NCBI RefSeq assembly: GCF_023238205.1
Contig: NZ_CP096659.1
Span: 3,117,626-3,181,625, forward strand
Direction: 5' to 3'
DNA length: 64,000 bases
DNA from: Halorussus limi
GTDB taxonomy: Archaea; Halobacteriota; Halobacteria; Halobacteriales; Haladaptataceae
The notes under the pieces were generated by a model that saw only the letters and a list, made by a program, of their open reading frames with translations, searched no databases and had not been told where the DNA came from. Shown here in pieces: positions 17,142-25,666 of this stretch. The translations under genes were made by a program, and so were the position numbers. How positions within the stretch are numbered: position 1 is the stretch's first letter; every line of letters begins with the position of its first letter.

Positions 17142-18203
17142 ATGACGGACGCGAGCGCCGAGACACTGGAAGCACAGGTGCTTGGAGCGGTCGAACAGCG
17201 ACGCGAAATCGTCAACGCCGCCATCGAGGACGACCTGCCGGTCGACGAACCGAAGCGCCTCTACGAGGCGGTCCGGTACCTGCTCGACGCGGGCGGCAAG
17301 CGTCTGCGACCGACCGTACTGTTGCTCGTCGCCGAGGCGCTCGCGGACTTCGACGCCGACCCCGAGGCCATCGACTACCGGGACTTCCCCGACCGACAGG
17401 GCGACAGCGTGGACGTGATGGCCGCCGCGGTCAGCATCGAGGTCATCCAGTCGTTCACGCTCATCCACGACGACATCATGGACGACGACGACCTGCGCCG
17501 GGGCGTCCCCGCGGTCCACCGGGAGTACGACACCGAGACCGCGATTCTGGCGGGCGACACCCTCTACTCGAAGGCCTTCGAGATTCTCGTGGAGGCCGAC
17601 GCCGACCCCGAGCGAGTCGTGGAGGCGACCGACGTGCTGGCGACGACGTGTACCAACATCTGCGAGGGACAGGCCCGAGACATCGCCTTCGAGGAGCGCC
17701 CGGACGTGCTCCCCGACGAGTATCTCGAGATGATAAAGGACAAGACCGCGGTGCTGTACGGCGCGGCGGCGACCATCCCCGCCATCCTGCTCGGCGCGGA
17801 CGACGAGACCGTCGAGGAACTCTACCAGTACGGCATCGACGTAGGTCGGGCCTTCCAGATTCAGGACGACGTGCTCGACCTGACGGTACCGAGCGAGAAA
17901 CTCGGCAAGCAGCGCGGGAGCGACCTCGTCGAGAACAAGCAGACCATCATCACGCTCCACGCCCGCGAACAGGGCGTCGACGTGGACTCGCTGGTCGGGA
18001 CCGACGACGTGGACGCGGTCACCGAGGCCGAAATCGAGGAGGCGGTCGCCCGACTCGAAGACGCCGGAAGCATCGACTACGCGAAGGAGAAGGCCCAAGA
18101 GTTGGTCACTCGCGGGAAGGACCGACTCTCGGTCCTGCCGGAGAACGAGTCGCGCGAACTGCTGGAAGGCCTCGCCGACTACCTCATCGAGCGCGGTTAC
18201 TGA
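17142..18203 (+). CDS. idsA: geranylgeranyl/polyprenyl diphosphate synthase
   Basis: 353 residues, trans-isoprenyl diphosphate synthase. The first Asp-rich motif DDIMDDDDL begins at residue 110 and the second is FQIQDDVLD near residue 240; GGKRLRP near residue 51 binds isopentenyl diphosphate. It supplies C20 chains for archaeal ether lipids, carotenoids and quinones. It starts one base after the rnj stop, so both are probably cotranscribed. Product length (C15, C20 or longer) cannot be fixed by eye. Confidence 0.92.
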   Translation: MTDASAETLEAQVLGAVEQRREIVNAAIEDDLPVDEPKRLYEAVRYLLDAGGKRLRPTVLLLVAEALADFDADPEAIDYRDFPDRQGDSVDVMAAAVSIEVIQSFTLIHDDIMDDDDLRRGVPAVHREYDTETAILAGDTLYSKAFEILVEADADPERVVEATDVLATTCTNICEGQARDIAFEERPDVLPDEYLEMIKDKTAVLYGAAATIPAILLGADDETVEELYQYGIDVGRAFQIQDDVLDLTVPSEKLGKQRGSDLVENKQTIITLHAREQGVDVDSLVGTDDVDAVTEAEIEEAVARLEDAGSIDYAKEKAQELVTRGKDRLSVLPENESRELLEGLADYLIERGY

Positions 18204-18456
18204 CCGGGTCCGTCGACGCGCCGAGTTCCGTCGCGGCCCGACGCCGTTTCTCTTCGGCCGAAACTACTCTCCCCGTAGCTACGGCTTCTCGTCGGGGGAC
18301 GATAGTGCGGTGAGAATCGGAGAGCCAGTCAGAAGCGGAGAGCCGACGGAGTCGGGGTCCGCGAGAACTGGGGAGGGTCGGCGTCAGCGGGGCTTCTCGG
18401 CGGGGAGCGTCACCGCGTAGCGGTCGAGAGAACGGCGTCAGCGGAACCGGGCGAGG

Positions 18457-18858
18457 TCATTCGCCCGAGAATTCTTTGTTGTGAGTGTGTTCGAGATACT
18501 CTTCGAGCGTGGGTTGGCGCCAGTAGCGGACGACGTCGCTGCGCTCGTCGTACTCCACGATGTCGGCGTCGGCGAGGCGCGGCAGGTGGATTTCTCGAAG
18601 CTCCTCGGCGATAGTCTCTCGGAGGGCGTCGGTAATCGGCTCGTCGCCGGTGCGGCCCTCCCACATGGCCACTTCGTCGGCCAACTGGTCGACCTCGGCG
18701 AGACCGTCCTCGGTTCCGATAAGCGTGTACAGGGCGTACCGGCGTCGGCTCTCCGCGAGGAGGTCGAAGAGTTCGTCGAACGAGGGCGTGGTGACTGCGC
18801 GACCGTTTCGGAGGGCGTGGTCGCCCTCGATACCGGAGCGGATAGAGTCGTTGTTCAT
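18457..18858 (-). CDS. DUF7344-type winged-helix protein
   Basis: 133 residues from ATG 18858 (MNNDSIRSG). The domain begins at SFDELFDLLAESRRRYALYTLI and continues with EIHLPRLADADIVEYDERSDVVRYW, the pattern of a haloarchaeal winged helix-turn-helix family (DUF7344). It is probably a DNA-binding regulator. Next to it, on the same strand, is a Bat-type regulator gene whose stop lies 125 bases upstream; cotranscription is possible. Confidence 0.75.
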   Translation of the reverse strand: MNNDSIRSGIEGDHALRNGRAVTTPSFDELFDLLAESRRRYALYTLIGTEDGLAEVDQLADEVAMWEGRTGDEPITDALRETIAEELREIHLPRLADADIVEYDERSDVVRYWRQPTLEEYLEHTHNKEFSGE

Positions 18859-18983
18859 GGCGGGTGACCTCCGCTCGAATCTTTCTCCAGAGGGGACAAC
18901 AAACCTATGCCTCAATAGTGAGGTACGGACGGTAGAGAGTGTCAAACGCCGAATATCAAACGTTTTAGAGGTAGAACGAACGT

Positions 18984-21017
18984 TCACTCACCCGACGTTT
19001 GGAGGTCGAGGAAGGTGCCGACGAGTTTTCGCTGGGCCGCCTGTAGATGCTGGTGGAGCGTGGGCGAGGAGACGCCGAGCGACTCGGCGACTTCCGCGCC
19101 GGTGCTCTCGCGGGGGTACTCGTAGTACCCCGCGAAGTAGGCCGCCTGCAACGCGGTCCGCTGTTTCTCGGTCAGGTTCTCCGCGAGCGTCTGGCGGAAC
19201 TCCTGGGTCGTGTGGACCGGCCTGTCGACCTCCTGCTTGCTCACGAGTTCGGCGCCGGGGTAGGTCGTCTGGAACTCCTCGACCACGGTCCGGACGTTCA
19301 CGTCGGAGGACGCCTCGGCGACGCACCGGACGACGCCGCTCTCGGCCGTTGCAGACGTCACGACCGTTCCGGTCTCGACCAGTTGGCTGACGCCGGACTC
19401 CGCGGATTCTATCTCGAACAGACACTCGCCGTCGTCGGCGGTCACGAGTCGGTAGTCCGCGACGGTGGGAGAGTCGGCGATTCGGTCGGTGACGGCGTCG
19501 GGCGACGCACCGTCGACGGCGACGTATTCGAGCAGTCGGTCGCCCGAGAGGCCGACGAGACCCTCCAGCGAGAACCGGCAGTCGAGGTCGGCAGAGATGC
19601 GCCCGAACCCCCGGTCGGGGTCCTCGACTCGGAACTCCAGTTCGACCGCGGTGTCCGACAGGAGCAGGTTGCGGTTCTTGACCGCGTTGATGGCGAACGC
19701 GACGATTTCTCCGAGCGCTTCGAGCGCGGTCAGTTCCCGGTCGCCGAAGGTGCCGCTGCAGGCCCCGCTGATGCCGAGGACGCCGTAGTTGGTCGTGCCG
19801 TAGGTCAGGGGTACGAGGACCGCCGTGGACATCTCCATCTCGACCATGAGTTCGCGCTCGCGCTCCGAGAGGATGTCCGAGTCGGCCACGTCGGAGACGA
19901 CGACCGACTCGTCCTCGCCGACGACCCGCGAGAAGGCGTTCTCGGAGTCGGTCCGGGCGCTGGTGGCTTCCACGAGTCGCTCGATTCGCTCGCGCTCGAT
20001 GCCCGCGACCACGCTCGGGGCCATGCGCTCGTCCGTGACCCACGGGCCGCCGACCCACGCGAACTGGTAGTACTCCGAGTTGGCCAGTTCCTCGCAGACG
20101 ATTCGCTCTATCTCCTCGCGGGTCGCTGACCCGACCAGCGACTTGAGGATGTCGTTGACGAGACCGTTGATTCGGGTGAGTCTGGCGAGTTCGTCGCGGT
20201 TCTCGGCGAGACGGCGCTCGTTTCGCCGGCGCTCGGTCACGTCGCGTGCGACCCACACGACCGCCTCGCGGCCGTCGATGGTGTCGCCCAGCGGCGCGGT
20301 CCGGCCCTCGTACCAGCGCTCGCCGGCGTCGGTCTCGACTTCGTACTCGATGGTCTCGACCTCGCCGGTTTCGAGCGTGGTGTCGATGAGGTCGAGGAAG
20401 CGCTCGGCCTGTTCGGTCGAAAAGGCGTCGTGGAGGCGCTTGCCCACCAGTCGCTCCTGTTCGACCGTCTGGAGGTCTTGGGTACTCGGTCCCGACAGCA
20501 CCTCCAGATACCGTCCGGTCTCGTCGAGCACGAACGCCACGTCGGGGAAGGCGTTGGTCAGTTCTCGGAGTCGGTCGCCGGTGACGCCCGACTCGGTCTC
20601 GACGCTGGCCGAGGCGACCGCCCGGACGACGCGTTCGCGGAGCGTCTCGCCGTCGGCGTCCTTCGGCAGGTAGTCGGTCGCGCCCGTCCCGAACGCCTCG
20701 CTGGCGACCGCCTCGCTCCCCGACCCGGTGTAGAGGACGAACGGGAGGTTCGGGTGGTCGCCCCGGACCGCCTCCAGCAGGGCCAGTCCGTCGCCGTCGG
20801 GCAGTTCGTACTCGCTGACGACGCAGTCGACGTTCCCGTCGGCCGCGAGGCGGTCGCGCGCGCCCGCGGCCGTCTCCAGGGTCGAGAGCGCGACCGCTTC
20901 GGACTCGGATAACGCCGTCGGCGGCGACTCGTCGTCCACGTAGAGAACTCGGACGGTCTGTCCCGATTTCTCGGTGGGTCGCTCGTCCGTCGCCCGCGCA
21001 GTCTCCTCGGAAGTCAC
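18984..21017 (-). CDS. Bat-type multi-domain regulator (receiver-PAS-GAF-BAT-HTH_10)
   Basis: 677 residues with GTG start at 21017. Order: receiver-like domain (~22-135, VRVLYVDDES, LPFVLYTGSG, DYLPKD), PAS (~145-265), GAF (~290-430), BAT region (~445-600) and C-terminal HTH_10 (~620-675: LTEKQRTALQAAYFAGYYEYPR). This matches the bacterio-opsin activator family that integrates redox or light cues and activates transcription. The expected phospho-acceptor aspartate is a glutamate (CVVSEYELPDGDG), so the receiver may not be phosphorylated. Target genes unknown; no opsin gene is in the window. Confidence 0.85.
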   Translation of the reverse strand: MTSEETARATDERPTEKSGQTVRVLYVDDESPPTALSESEAVALSTLETAAGARDRLAADGNVDCVVSEYELPDGDGLALLEAVRGDHPNLPFVLYTGSGSEAVASEAFGTGATDYLPKDADGETLRERVVRAVASASVETESGVTGDRLRELTNAFPDVAFVLDETGRYLEVLSGPSTQDLQTVEQERLVGKRLHDAFSTEQAERFLDLIDTTLETGEVETIEYEVETDAGERWYEGRTAPLGDTIDGREAVVWVARDVTERRRNERRLAENRDELARLTRINGLVNDILKSLVGSATREEIERIVCEELANSEYYQFAWVGGPWVTDERMAPSVVAGIERERIERLVEATSARTDSENAFSRVVGEDESVVVSDVADSDILSERERELMVEMEMSTAVLVPLTYGTTNYGVLGISGACSGTFGDRELTALEALGEIVAFAINAVKNRNLLLSDTAVELEFRVEDPDRGFGRISADLDCRFSLEGLVGLSGDRLLEYVAVDGASPDAVTDRIADSPTVADYRLVTADDGECLFEIESAESGVSQLVETGTVVTSATAESGVVRCVAEASSDVNVRTVVEEFQTTYPGAELVSKQEVDRPVHTTQEFRQTLAENLTEKQRTALQAAYFAGYYEYPRESTGAEVAESLGVSSPTLHQHLQAAQRKLVGTFLDLQTSGE

Positions 21018-21182
21018 GTTCTTACGGAGCGTACGCTCGCGCGAACGTAAGGGCCTCGGTTACCTCGCCGACAACTTCCGGTCCGTACGAGTCCGGTCGG
21101 GGTCGTCGCGCGACGGTCCCGACGAGTTCGGACCGAGGCGAATCCGGACGAGTTTTCCCGAAGACCGTCCAACTCCCCGGCA

Positions 21183-22907
21183 ATGAACGACGAACTCCGC
21201 GAGCGAATCGAGACGGAGGCAGAGAAGCACGCGCTGGTCAACGCGGTCAAACACGAGAGCGAGGCCGACGTGGGTGCCGTGATGGGACCGCTGATGGGCG
21301 AGAACCCCGACTTCCGCCAGCACGGCGACGAGATTCCGGGCGTCATCGCCCCGGTGGTCTCGCGGGTCAACGACTCGACGGCCGAGGAGCGCCGCGAGCG
21401 ACTCGGCGAACTCGCGCCCGACTGGCTAGAGGAGATAGAGAGCGAGGACGAGGGCGAGGACCAGATTCTGCCCGACCTACCGAACGCCGAGGAGTACGAC
21501 CAGATTCGGATGCGGTGCGCGCCGAACCCCAACGGCCCGTGGCACATGGGTCACGCACGGATGCCCGCCGTCATCGGCACCTACGCCGAGGAGTACGACG
21601 GCGAGTTCATCGTCCGGTTCGACGACACCGACCCCGAGACCAAGCGGCCCCTGATCTGGGCCTACGACGAGATTCTGGAGGAAATCGAGTACCTCGGCTT
21701 CGACCCCGCCGAGGTCTACCGAGCGAGCGACCGTCTGGAGACCTACTACGACCACGCCCGCGACCTCATCGAGAAGGGCGGGGCCTACACCTGCTCGTGT
21801 TCGGGCGAGGAGTTCTCCGACCTGAAGAACTCCGCGGAGGCCTGCCCCCACCGCGACAAAGACGTCGAGACCACGATGGAGGAGTTCGAGGCGATGGTCG
21901 ACGGCGAGTACGAGTCGGGCGAGATGGTCCTCCGGGTCAAGACCGACATCGAACACAAGAACCCCGCGCTCCGCGACTGGGTCGGCTTCCGCATCATCGA
22001 CACGCCCCATCCCCGCGAGGAGGCCGAGGACTACCGGTGCTGGCCGATGCTCGACTTCCAGTCGGGCGTCGACGACCACCTCACGGGCGTCACCCACATC
22101 ATCCGGGGCATCGACCTGCAGGACTCCGCGAAGCGCCAGCAGTTCGTCTACGACTACTTCGACTGGGAGTACCCCGAGGTCATCCACTGGGGCCACGTGC
22201 AGGTCGACGAGTACGACGTGAAGATGTCCACCTCCACGATTCGCGAACTCATCGAGGACGGCGAGTTGGACGGGTGGGACGACCCGCGCGCCCCCACGAT
22301 TCCGAGCGTCCGCCGCCGGGGCATCCGGGGCGAGGCCATCGTGGACGCGATGGTCGAACTCGGCACCTCGACAAGCAACGTCGACTTGGCGATGAGCACG
22401 GTCTACTCGAACAACCGCCAGCGCATCGACGACGACGCCGACCGGTACTTCTTCGTGCGCGAGGACCACGCGGACTTCACGCTCGCGGGCGACCATCCCG
22501 AGACGGCCCACCCGCCGGTCCACCCCGAACACGAGGAGCGAGGCACCCGCGACATCGACGCCGGAAGTCGGGTCCGAATCGAGGCGGAAGACGCCCCCGA
22601 GGACGGCGAGCGCATCTGGCTCAAGGGATTCGGCTGTTTCCGACGCGAGGGCGAGGACCTCTCCTACGTCGGCGACGACATCGCCGCGGTCCGCGAGGAG
22701 GGCGTGGACGTGATTCACTGGGTCCCGGCCGACACCGCGGTCCTGACCCGGATGCGGACGCCCGACGGCGACGTGACGGGTTACGCCGAACCGGGCTTCC
22801 GCGACACCGCCGAGGACGAGATGGTCCAGTTCGAGCGCGTCGGCTTCGCCCGCGTGGACGACCACGAGGCGAGCGACGAGAGCGTGGCGTACTTCGCCCA
22901 CGAGTAA
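21183..22907 (+). CDS. gltX: glutamate--tRNA ligase (archaeal type)
   Basis: 574 residues, class I aminoacyl-tRNA synthetase. The HIGH-like motif is seen in APNPNGPWHMGHARM, the glutamate-binding region in FIVRFDDTDPETKRPL, and the KMSKS-like loop in VKMSTSTIREL. The C-terminal beta-barrel anticodon-binding domain is of the archaeal/eukaryotic (GlnRS-like) type. In archaea the enzyme is usually non-discriminating and also charges tRNA-Gln for later amidation. Monocistronic, starting at ATG 21183. Confidence 0.94.
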   Translation: MNDELRERIETEAEKHALVNAVKHESEADVGAVMGPLMGENPDFRQHGDEIPGVIAPVVSRVNDSTAEERRERLGELAPDWLEEIESEDEGEDQILPDLPNAEEYDQIRMRCAPNPNGPWHMGHARMPAVIGTYAEEYDGEFIVRFDDTDPETKRPLIWAYDEILEEIEYLGFDPAEVYRASDRLETYYDHARDLIEKGGAYTCSCSGEEFSDLKNSAEACPHRDKDVETTMEEFEAMVDGEYESGEMVLRVKTDIEHKNPALRDWVGFRIIDTPHPREEAEDYRCWPMLDFQSGVDDHLTGVTHIIRGIDLQDSAKRQQFVYDYFDWEYPEVIHWGHVQVDEYDVKMSTSTIRELIEDGELDGWDDPRAPTIPSVRRRGIRGEAIVDAMVELGTSTSNVDLAMSTVYSNNRQRIDDDADRYFFVREDHADFTLAGDHPETAHPPVHPEHEERGTRDIDAGSRVRIEAEDAPEDGERIWLKGFGCFRREGEDLSYVGDDIAAVREEGVDVIHWVPADTAVLTRMRTPDGDVTGYAEPGFRDTAEDEMVQFERVGFARVDDHEASDESVAYFAHE

Positions 22908-23101
22908 TTCTCTCGATTCTTCCTTCGAGGTTCCCGGTTATCGTGCTGTTCTCGTAGCGAGTCGAACCGTCCACAGCGAGCGGCAGGGGCTTTCCAAAAC
23001 ACTGTCCCTCCAACCACCACGAGAATCACCCGAACGCCCACACCGACCGAGCGACGGGAAAACAGAAAACTCACGTGACTCTACGGAAGCACTACTCGGT
23101 G

Positions 23102-23581
23102 ATGCGCCGCGCCCTCCTCGCTCTCGCACTCGCCGCGCTCCTCGCGCTCGCCGGTTGTTCCTCGCTCACGTCGCAGTCCGACGCCCCCGACACTCCCGAG
23201 GAACCGCCCGTCTTCCGGAGCGTCAGCGTGAACAACTACGACAACCAGAGCCACACCGTCGAGGTGGTCGTCCTACACGATGGCGCGGTGGTCCACTGGG
23301 CGACGCGCCGCGTCGCGGGCAAAGAGGAGAACGAGACGCTCGGGACCGTGGTCCACAGCGCGGACGTTCATCCGCCCGAAATCGAGAACACGACGCGCCG
23401 GTACACCGTCCTCGTGCGTCTCGACAACCGCAGTTCCGGCGAGCGCTACCACCTCCCGGCCGACCAGCTATCGGAGTGCTACAGCGTCGGCGCGGCGATT
23501 CGGGACGGCGAACTCGACGGGCCGATCGTCCACCACTGGAACGACGACCTACACGATTACTGTGCGAATCCCGAGACGTAG
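23102..23581 (+). CDS. small lipoprotein, hypothetical
   Basis: 159 residues starting at ATG 23102 (MRRALLALAL); an in-frame GTG nine codons upstream is possible. The signal peptide ends in LAGC (lipobox, Cys19). The mature part is a beta-rich domain with conserved-looking NNYDNQSHTVEVVVLHDG, similar in type to the immunoglobulin-like lipoprotein domains of haloarchaea. Function unknown. It faces the PQQ-repeat gene tail-to-tail. Confidence 0.7.
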   Translation: MRRALLALALAALLALAGCSSLTSQSDAPDTPEEPPVFRSVSVNNYDNQSHTVEVVVLHDGAVVHWATRRVAGKEENETLGTVVHSADVHPPEIENTTRRYTVLVRLDNRSSGERYHLPADQLSECYSVGAAIRDGELDGPIVHHWNDDLHDYCANPET

Positions 23582-23727
23582 CTCACCCTCTACAGACGTC
23601 TCGAACACTTCTATAGCCACCTTTCGGGACTGAATAAGTTCCGCAAAGATAGGTAGATATTTCCCACGGTAGCGGTGAACCTCGCTATAGCGGCTCGCGA
23701 AACTCATTCCCGCCCTCGACTCGTCTC

Positions 23728-25029
23728 TCACTCGCTGTCGCGGAACAACTCCGGCACGGCGAAGGCGTACACCGAATCGCCGACCGGAGTGTAGAGGACA
23801 CCGTCTACGACCAGCGGTGCGGGACCGACCAGTCCGTCGCCGTAGGGTCCGTAGCGGAACCGCTCCTCGCCGGTCGCGGCGTCGAGTGCGAGCCACGTCA
23901 CCTGCTCGGGAACGAGCAGGGTATCGCCGACCAGCACCGGATACCGCTGGGGGTCGTCGAACGGAATCCGGGCGTCCTCGTACTGCCACCGCTGTGTTCC
24001 GGTCGCGGCGTCGAGCGCGGTGACCGTCGAGAGGTTGGCGACGTAGACCGTGTCGTCGTCCACGACCGGCGCGTGGCCGGTAGACGTGTTACCCTCTTCG
24101 AGCGCGTACGACCAGCGGACGGTCCCGTCAGCCGCGTCGAGCGCGTACAGTTCGGCCGGTCCCGTCCCGAAGTACACCCGGCCGTCCGCGGCGGTCAGAT
24201 TCGGTTCGCCGCCGCCGAGTCCGAAGAAGCGCGCGAGGCGGTCGCCGGTGCCGACGCCGTAGCCGGTCACGTCGCGCTTCCAGCGGCGTTCGCCGCCGTC
24301 GGCGTCAAACGCCTGCAGGACCCACGTTCCGGTGAACGACTCCTGCTCGTCCCGGTAGCGGCCGGAGAACAGCGTGCCGTCGGCGTACGCCAACGGCGGA
24401 TGGGTCGCCACGTCCACCCTGCTCTGCCACCGCGTTTGCCCCGTCGCGGGGTCCAGCGCGACCAGCCGTTGCCCCTCGGGGAGCGTCGCGACGAGGTAGA
24501 GCGTGTCGGCGACCGGGAGGACCGCGCCGACGTTCGTGTTGGTCTCGAACTCCCATTGGGTCTCGCCGCCGTCGACGGGGTAGGCGGCCAGCACGTCGTT
24601 CGCGCCGCTCAGACTCCACGCGACGAAGACGCAGTCGCCGTCGGTGGCGAGTTCGCCGACGTGGAAGGGGACCCGTTCGCCGTCGGCGTTCGTCGTCTTC
24701 CGCTGGCGAGTCCACGCCACCGACCCGGCCTCGGCGTCGACGGCGTACAGTTCGCCGTCGCTCGCCACGAACAGCGTCCCGTCCGCGAACACTGGTCGCC
24801 GGTGGAACAGTCCGTCGCGGTCGGTTTCGAGGTCCCACTCCGCGGGCGCATCTCGCGCCGAGCGGTCGGCGTCGGGGAGGAAGCCAGTGTGGCCGGGGTC
24901 GCGCTGGACTGTCACCCACGCCGACTCACTGTCGTTGCCGGGGAGGACCGAACCGCACCCGCCGAACGGCGTCGCACCGCAGGCGGCGAGGAACTGGCGT
25001 CTCGACCATCGGGGACCGCGCTCGGCCAT
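23728..25029 (-). CDS. PQQ-like beta-propeller repeat lipoprotein
   Basis: 433 residues. The Tat motif SRRQFLA is followed by a Cys-containing cleavage region (GGCGS), so it is probably exported folded and lipid-anchored. The body consists of repeated PQQ-blade motifs (LYAVDAEAGSVAW, LVALDPATGQTRW, LYALDAADGTVRW, VTALDAATGTQRW, WLALDAATGEERF), as in BamB-like propellers. Such haloarchaeal proteins rarely bind PQQ; a scaffold or binding role outside the cell is inferred. Confidence 0.85.
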   Translation of the reverse strand: MAERGPRWSRRQFLAACGATPFGGCGSVLPGNDSESAWVTVQRDPGHTGFLPDADRSARDAPAEWDLETDRDGLFHRRPVFADGTLFVASDGELYAVDAEAGSVAWTRQRKTTNADGERVPFHVGELATDGDCVFVAWSLSGANDVLAAYPVDGGETQWEFETNTNVGAVLPVADTLYLVATLPEGQRLVALDPATGQTRWQSRVDVATHPPLAYADGTLFSGRYRDEQESFTGTWVLQAFDADGGERRWKRDVTGYGVGTGDRLARFFGLGGGEPNLTAADGRVYFGTGPAELYALDAADGTVRWSYALEEGNTSTGHAPVVDDDTVYVANLSTVTALDAATGTQRWQYEDARIPFDDPQRYPVLVGDTLLVPEQVTWLALDAATGEERFRYGPYGDGLVGPAPLVVDGVLYTPVGDSVYAFAVPELFRDSE

Positions 25030-25074
25030 GTGGTAGCCACGACGACACGTCAGATAACGGTTATGCCGGGGCGG

Positions 25075-25233
25075 TCACGGCCACTCGTCGGCGTCCCCGA
25101 TGGGGTCTGCGACCACGCCGTCTCGCCGGGCCAGCACGCGAGCGTGGGCCGCACAGACCACGCGATTCTCCGTCCACGGGACGTGTAGCCTTACCTTGGC
25201 GGGTTCCGTGCAGTCCGACTCGGAACACTCCAT
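25075..25233 (-). CDS. 52-residue zinc-finger-like protein
   Basis: A very small gene: MECSESDCTEPAKV at the start, VVCAAHARVLARRD in the middle, ending DADEWP. Cys3 and Cys8 plus Cys27 and His30 make a plausible C-x4-C...C-x2-H zinc site, like the many tiny zinc-finger proteins of haloarchaea. Codon use is native (third positions mostly G/C). The nearest T/A-rich element (gtttaaaag, 25270-25278) is about 41 bases upstream, shared with the divergent HalOD1 gene. Function unknown. Confidence 0.65.
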   Translation of the reverse strand: MECSESDCTEPAKVRLHVPWTENRVVCAAHARVLARRDGVVADPIGDADEWP

Positions 25234-25333
25234 CGCCTGAACGTACGGTAACCAATCACAAGCATCTTCCCCGTTTAAAAGGGCCTCAGCAGTAAACCCC
25301 GCGACTCACGTCTCCCTCCTCCGTAAGTGGAAC

Positions 25334-25621
25334 ATGGACGAACTCGACGCGACGCACACCGGCGGGACCGTGCGGAATCTCGACGTCGGAGATTCGCCGC
25401 CGAGCGAGGCTGTCGTGCTGGCCGTCGCCGACGCCCGCGGCTGTGACCCCCTCGATTTACCGCCGCTGAACGGCGCGCTCGACCCCGACGCCCTCGATTC
25501 GCTGTTCGGCGACAGGGTCTCGGGGCGTGCCCGTACCGGCGGACGCGTCACGTTCGAGTACGCCGACTGTACCGTCACGGTGACCGGGACCCGTGACGTG
25601 TTCGTGGACGCGACCGACTGA
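25334..25621 (+). CDS. HalOD1 output-domain protein
   Basis: 95 residues consisting of one HalOD1 domain: SEAVVLAVADARGCDPLDLPP, then LNGALDPDALDSLF, and RVTFEYADCTVTVTG at the end. The domain is confined to haloarchaea and found fused to receiver or sensor domains, hence the presumed signalling output role; stand-alone copies such as this are common and uncharacterised. No sensor partner is adjacent. Confidence 0.82.
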   Translation: MDELDATHTGGTVRNLDVGDSPPSEAVVLAVADARGCDPLDLPPLNGALDPDALDSLFGDRVSGRARTGGRVTFEYADCTVTVTGTRDVFVDATD

Positions 25622-25666
25622 CCGTCGCGTAGCGCCTCGCTCACCGCCGCGACGAGTCCCGGAATC

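Noticed and set aside
23549-23707. 52-codon minus-strand frame (starts MSFASRYSEV) between convergent genes
   Set aside because: Mixed third-base use, overlap with the end of the lipoprotein gene, no conserved motif. It also contains the 10-base palindrome cgctatagcg, better explained as a terminator hairpin.
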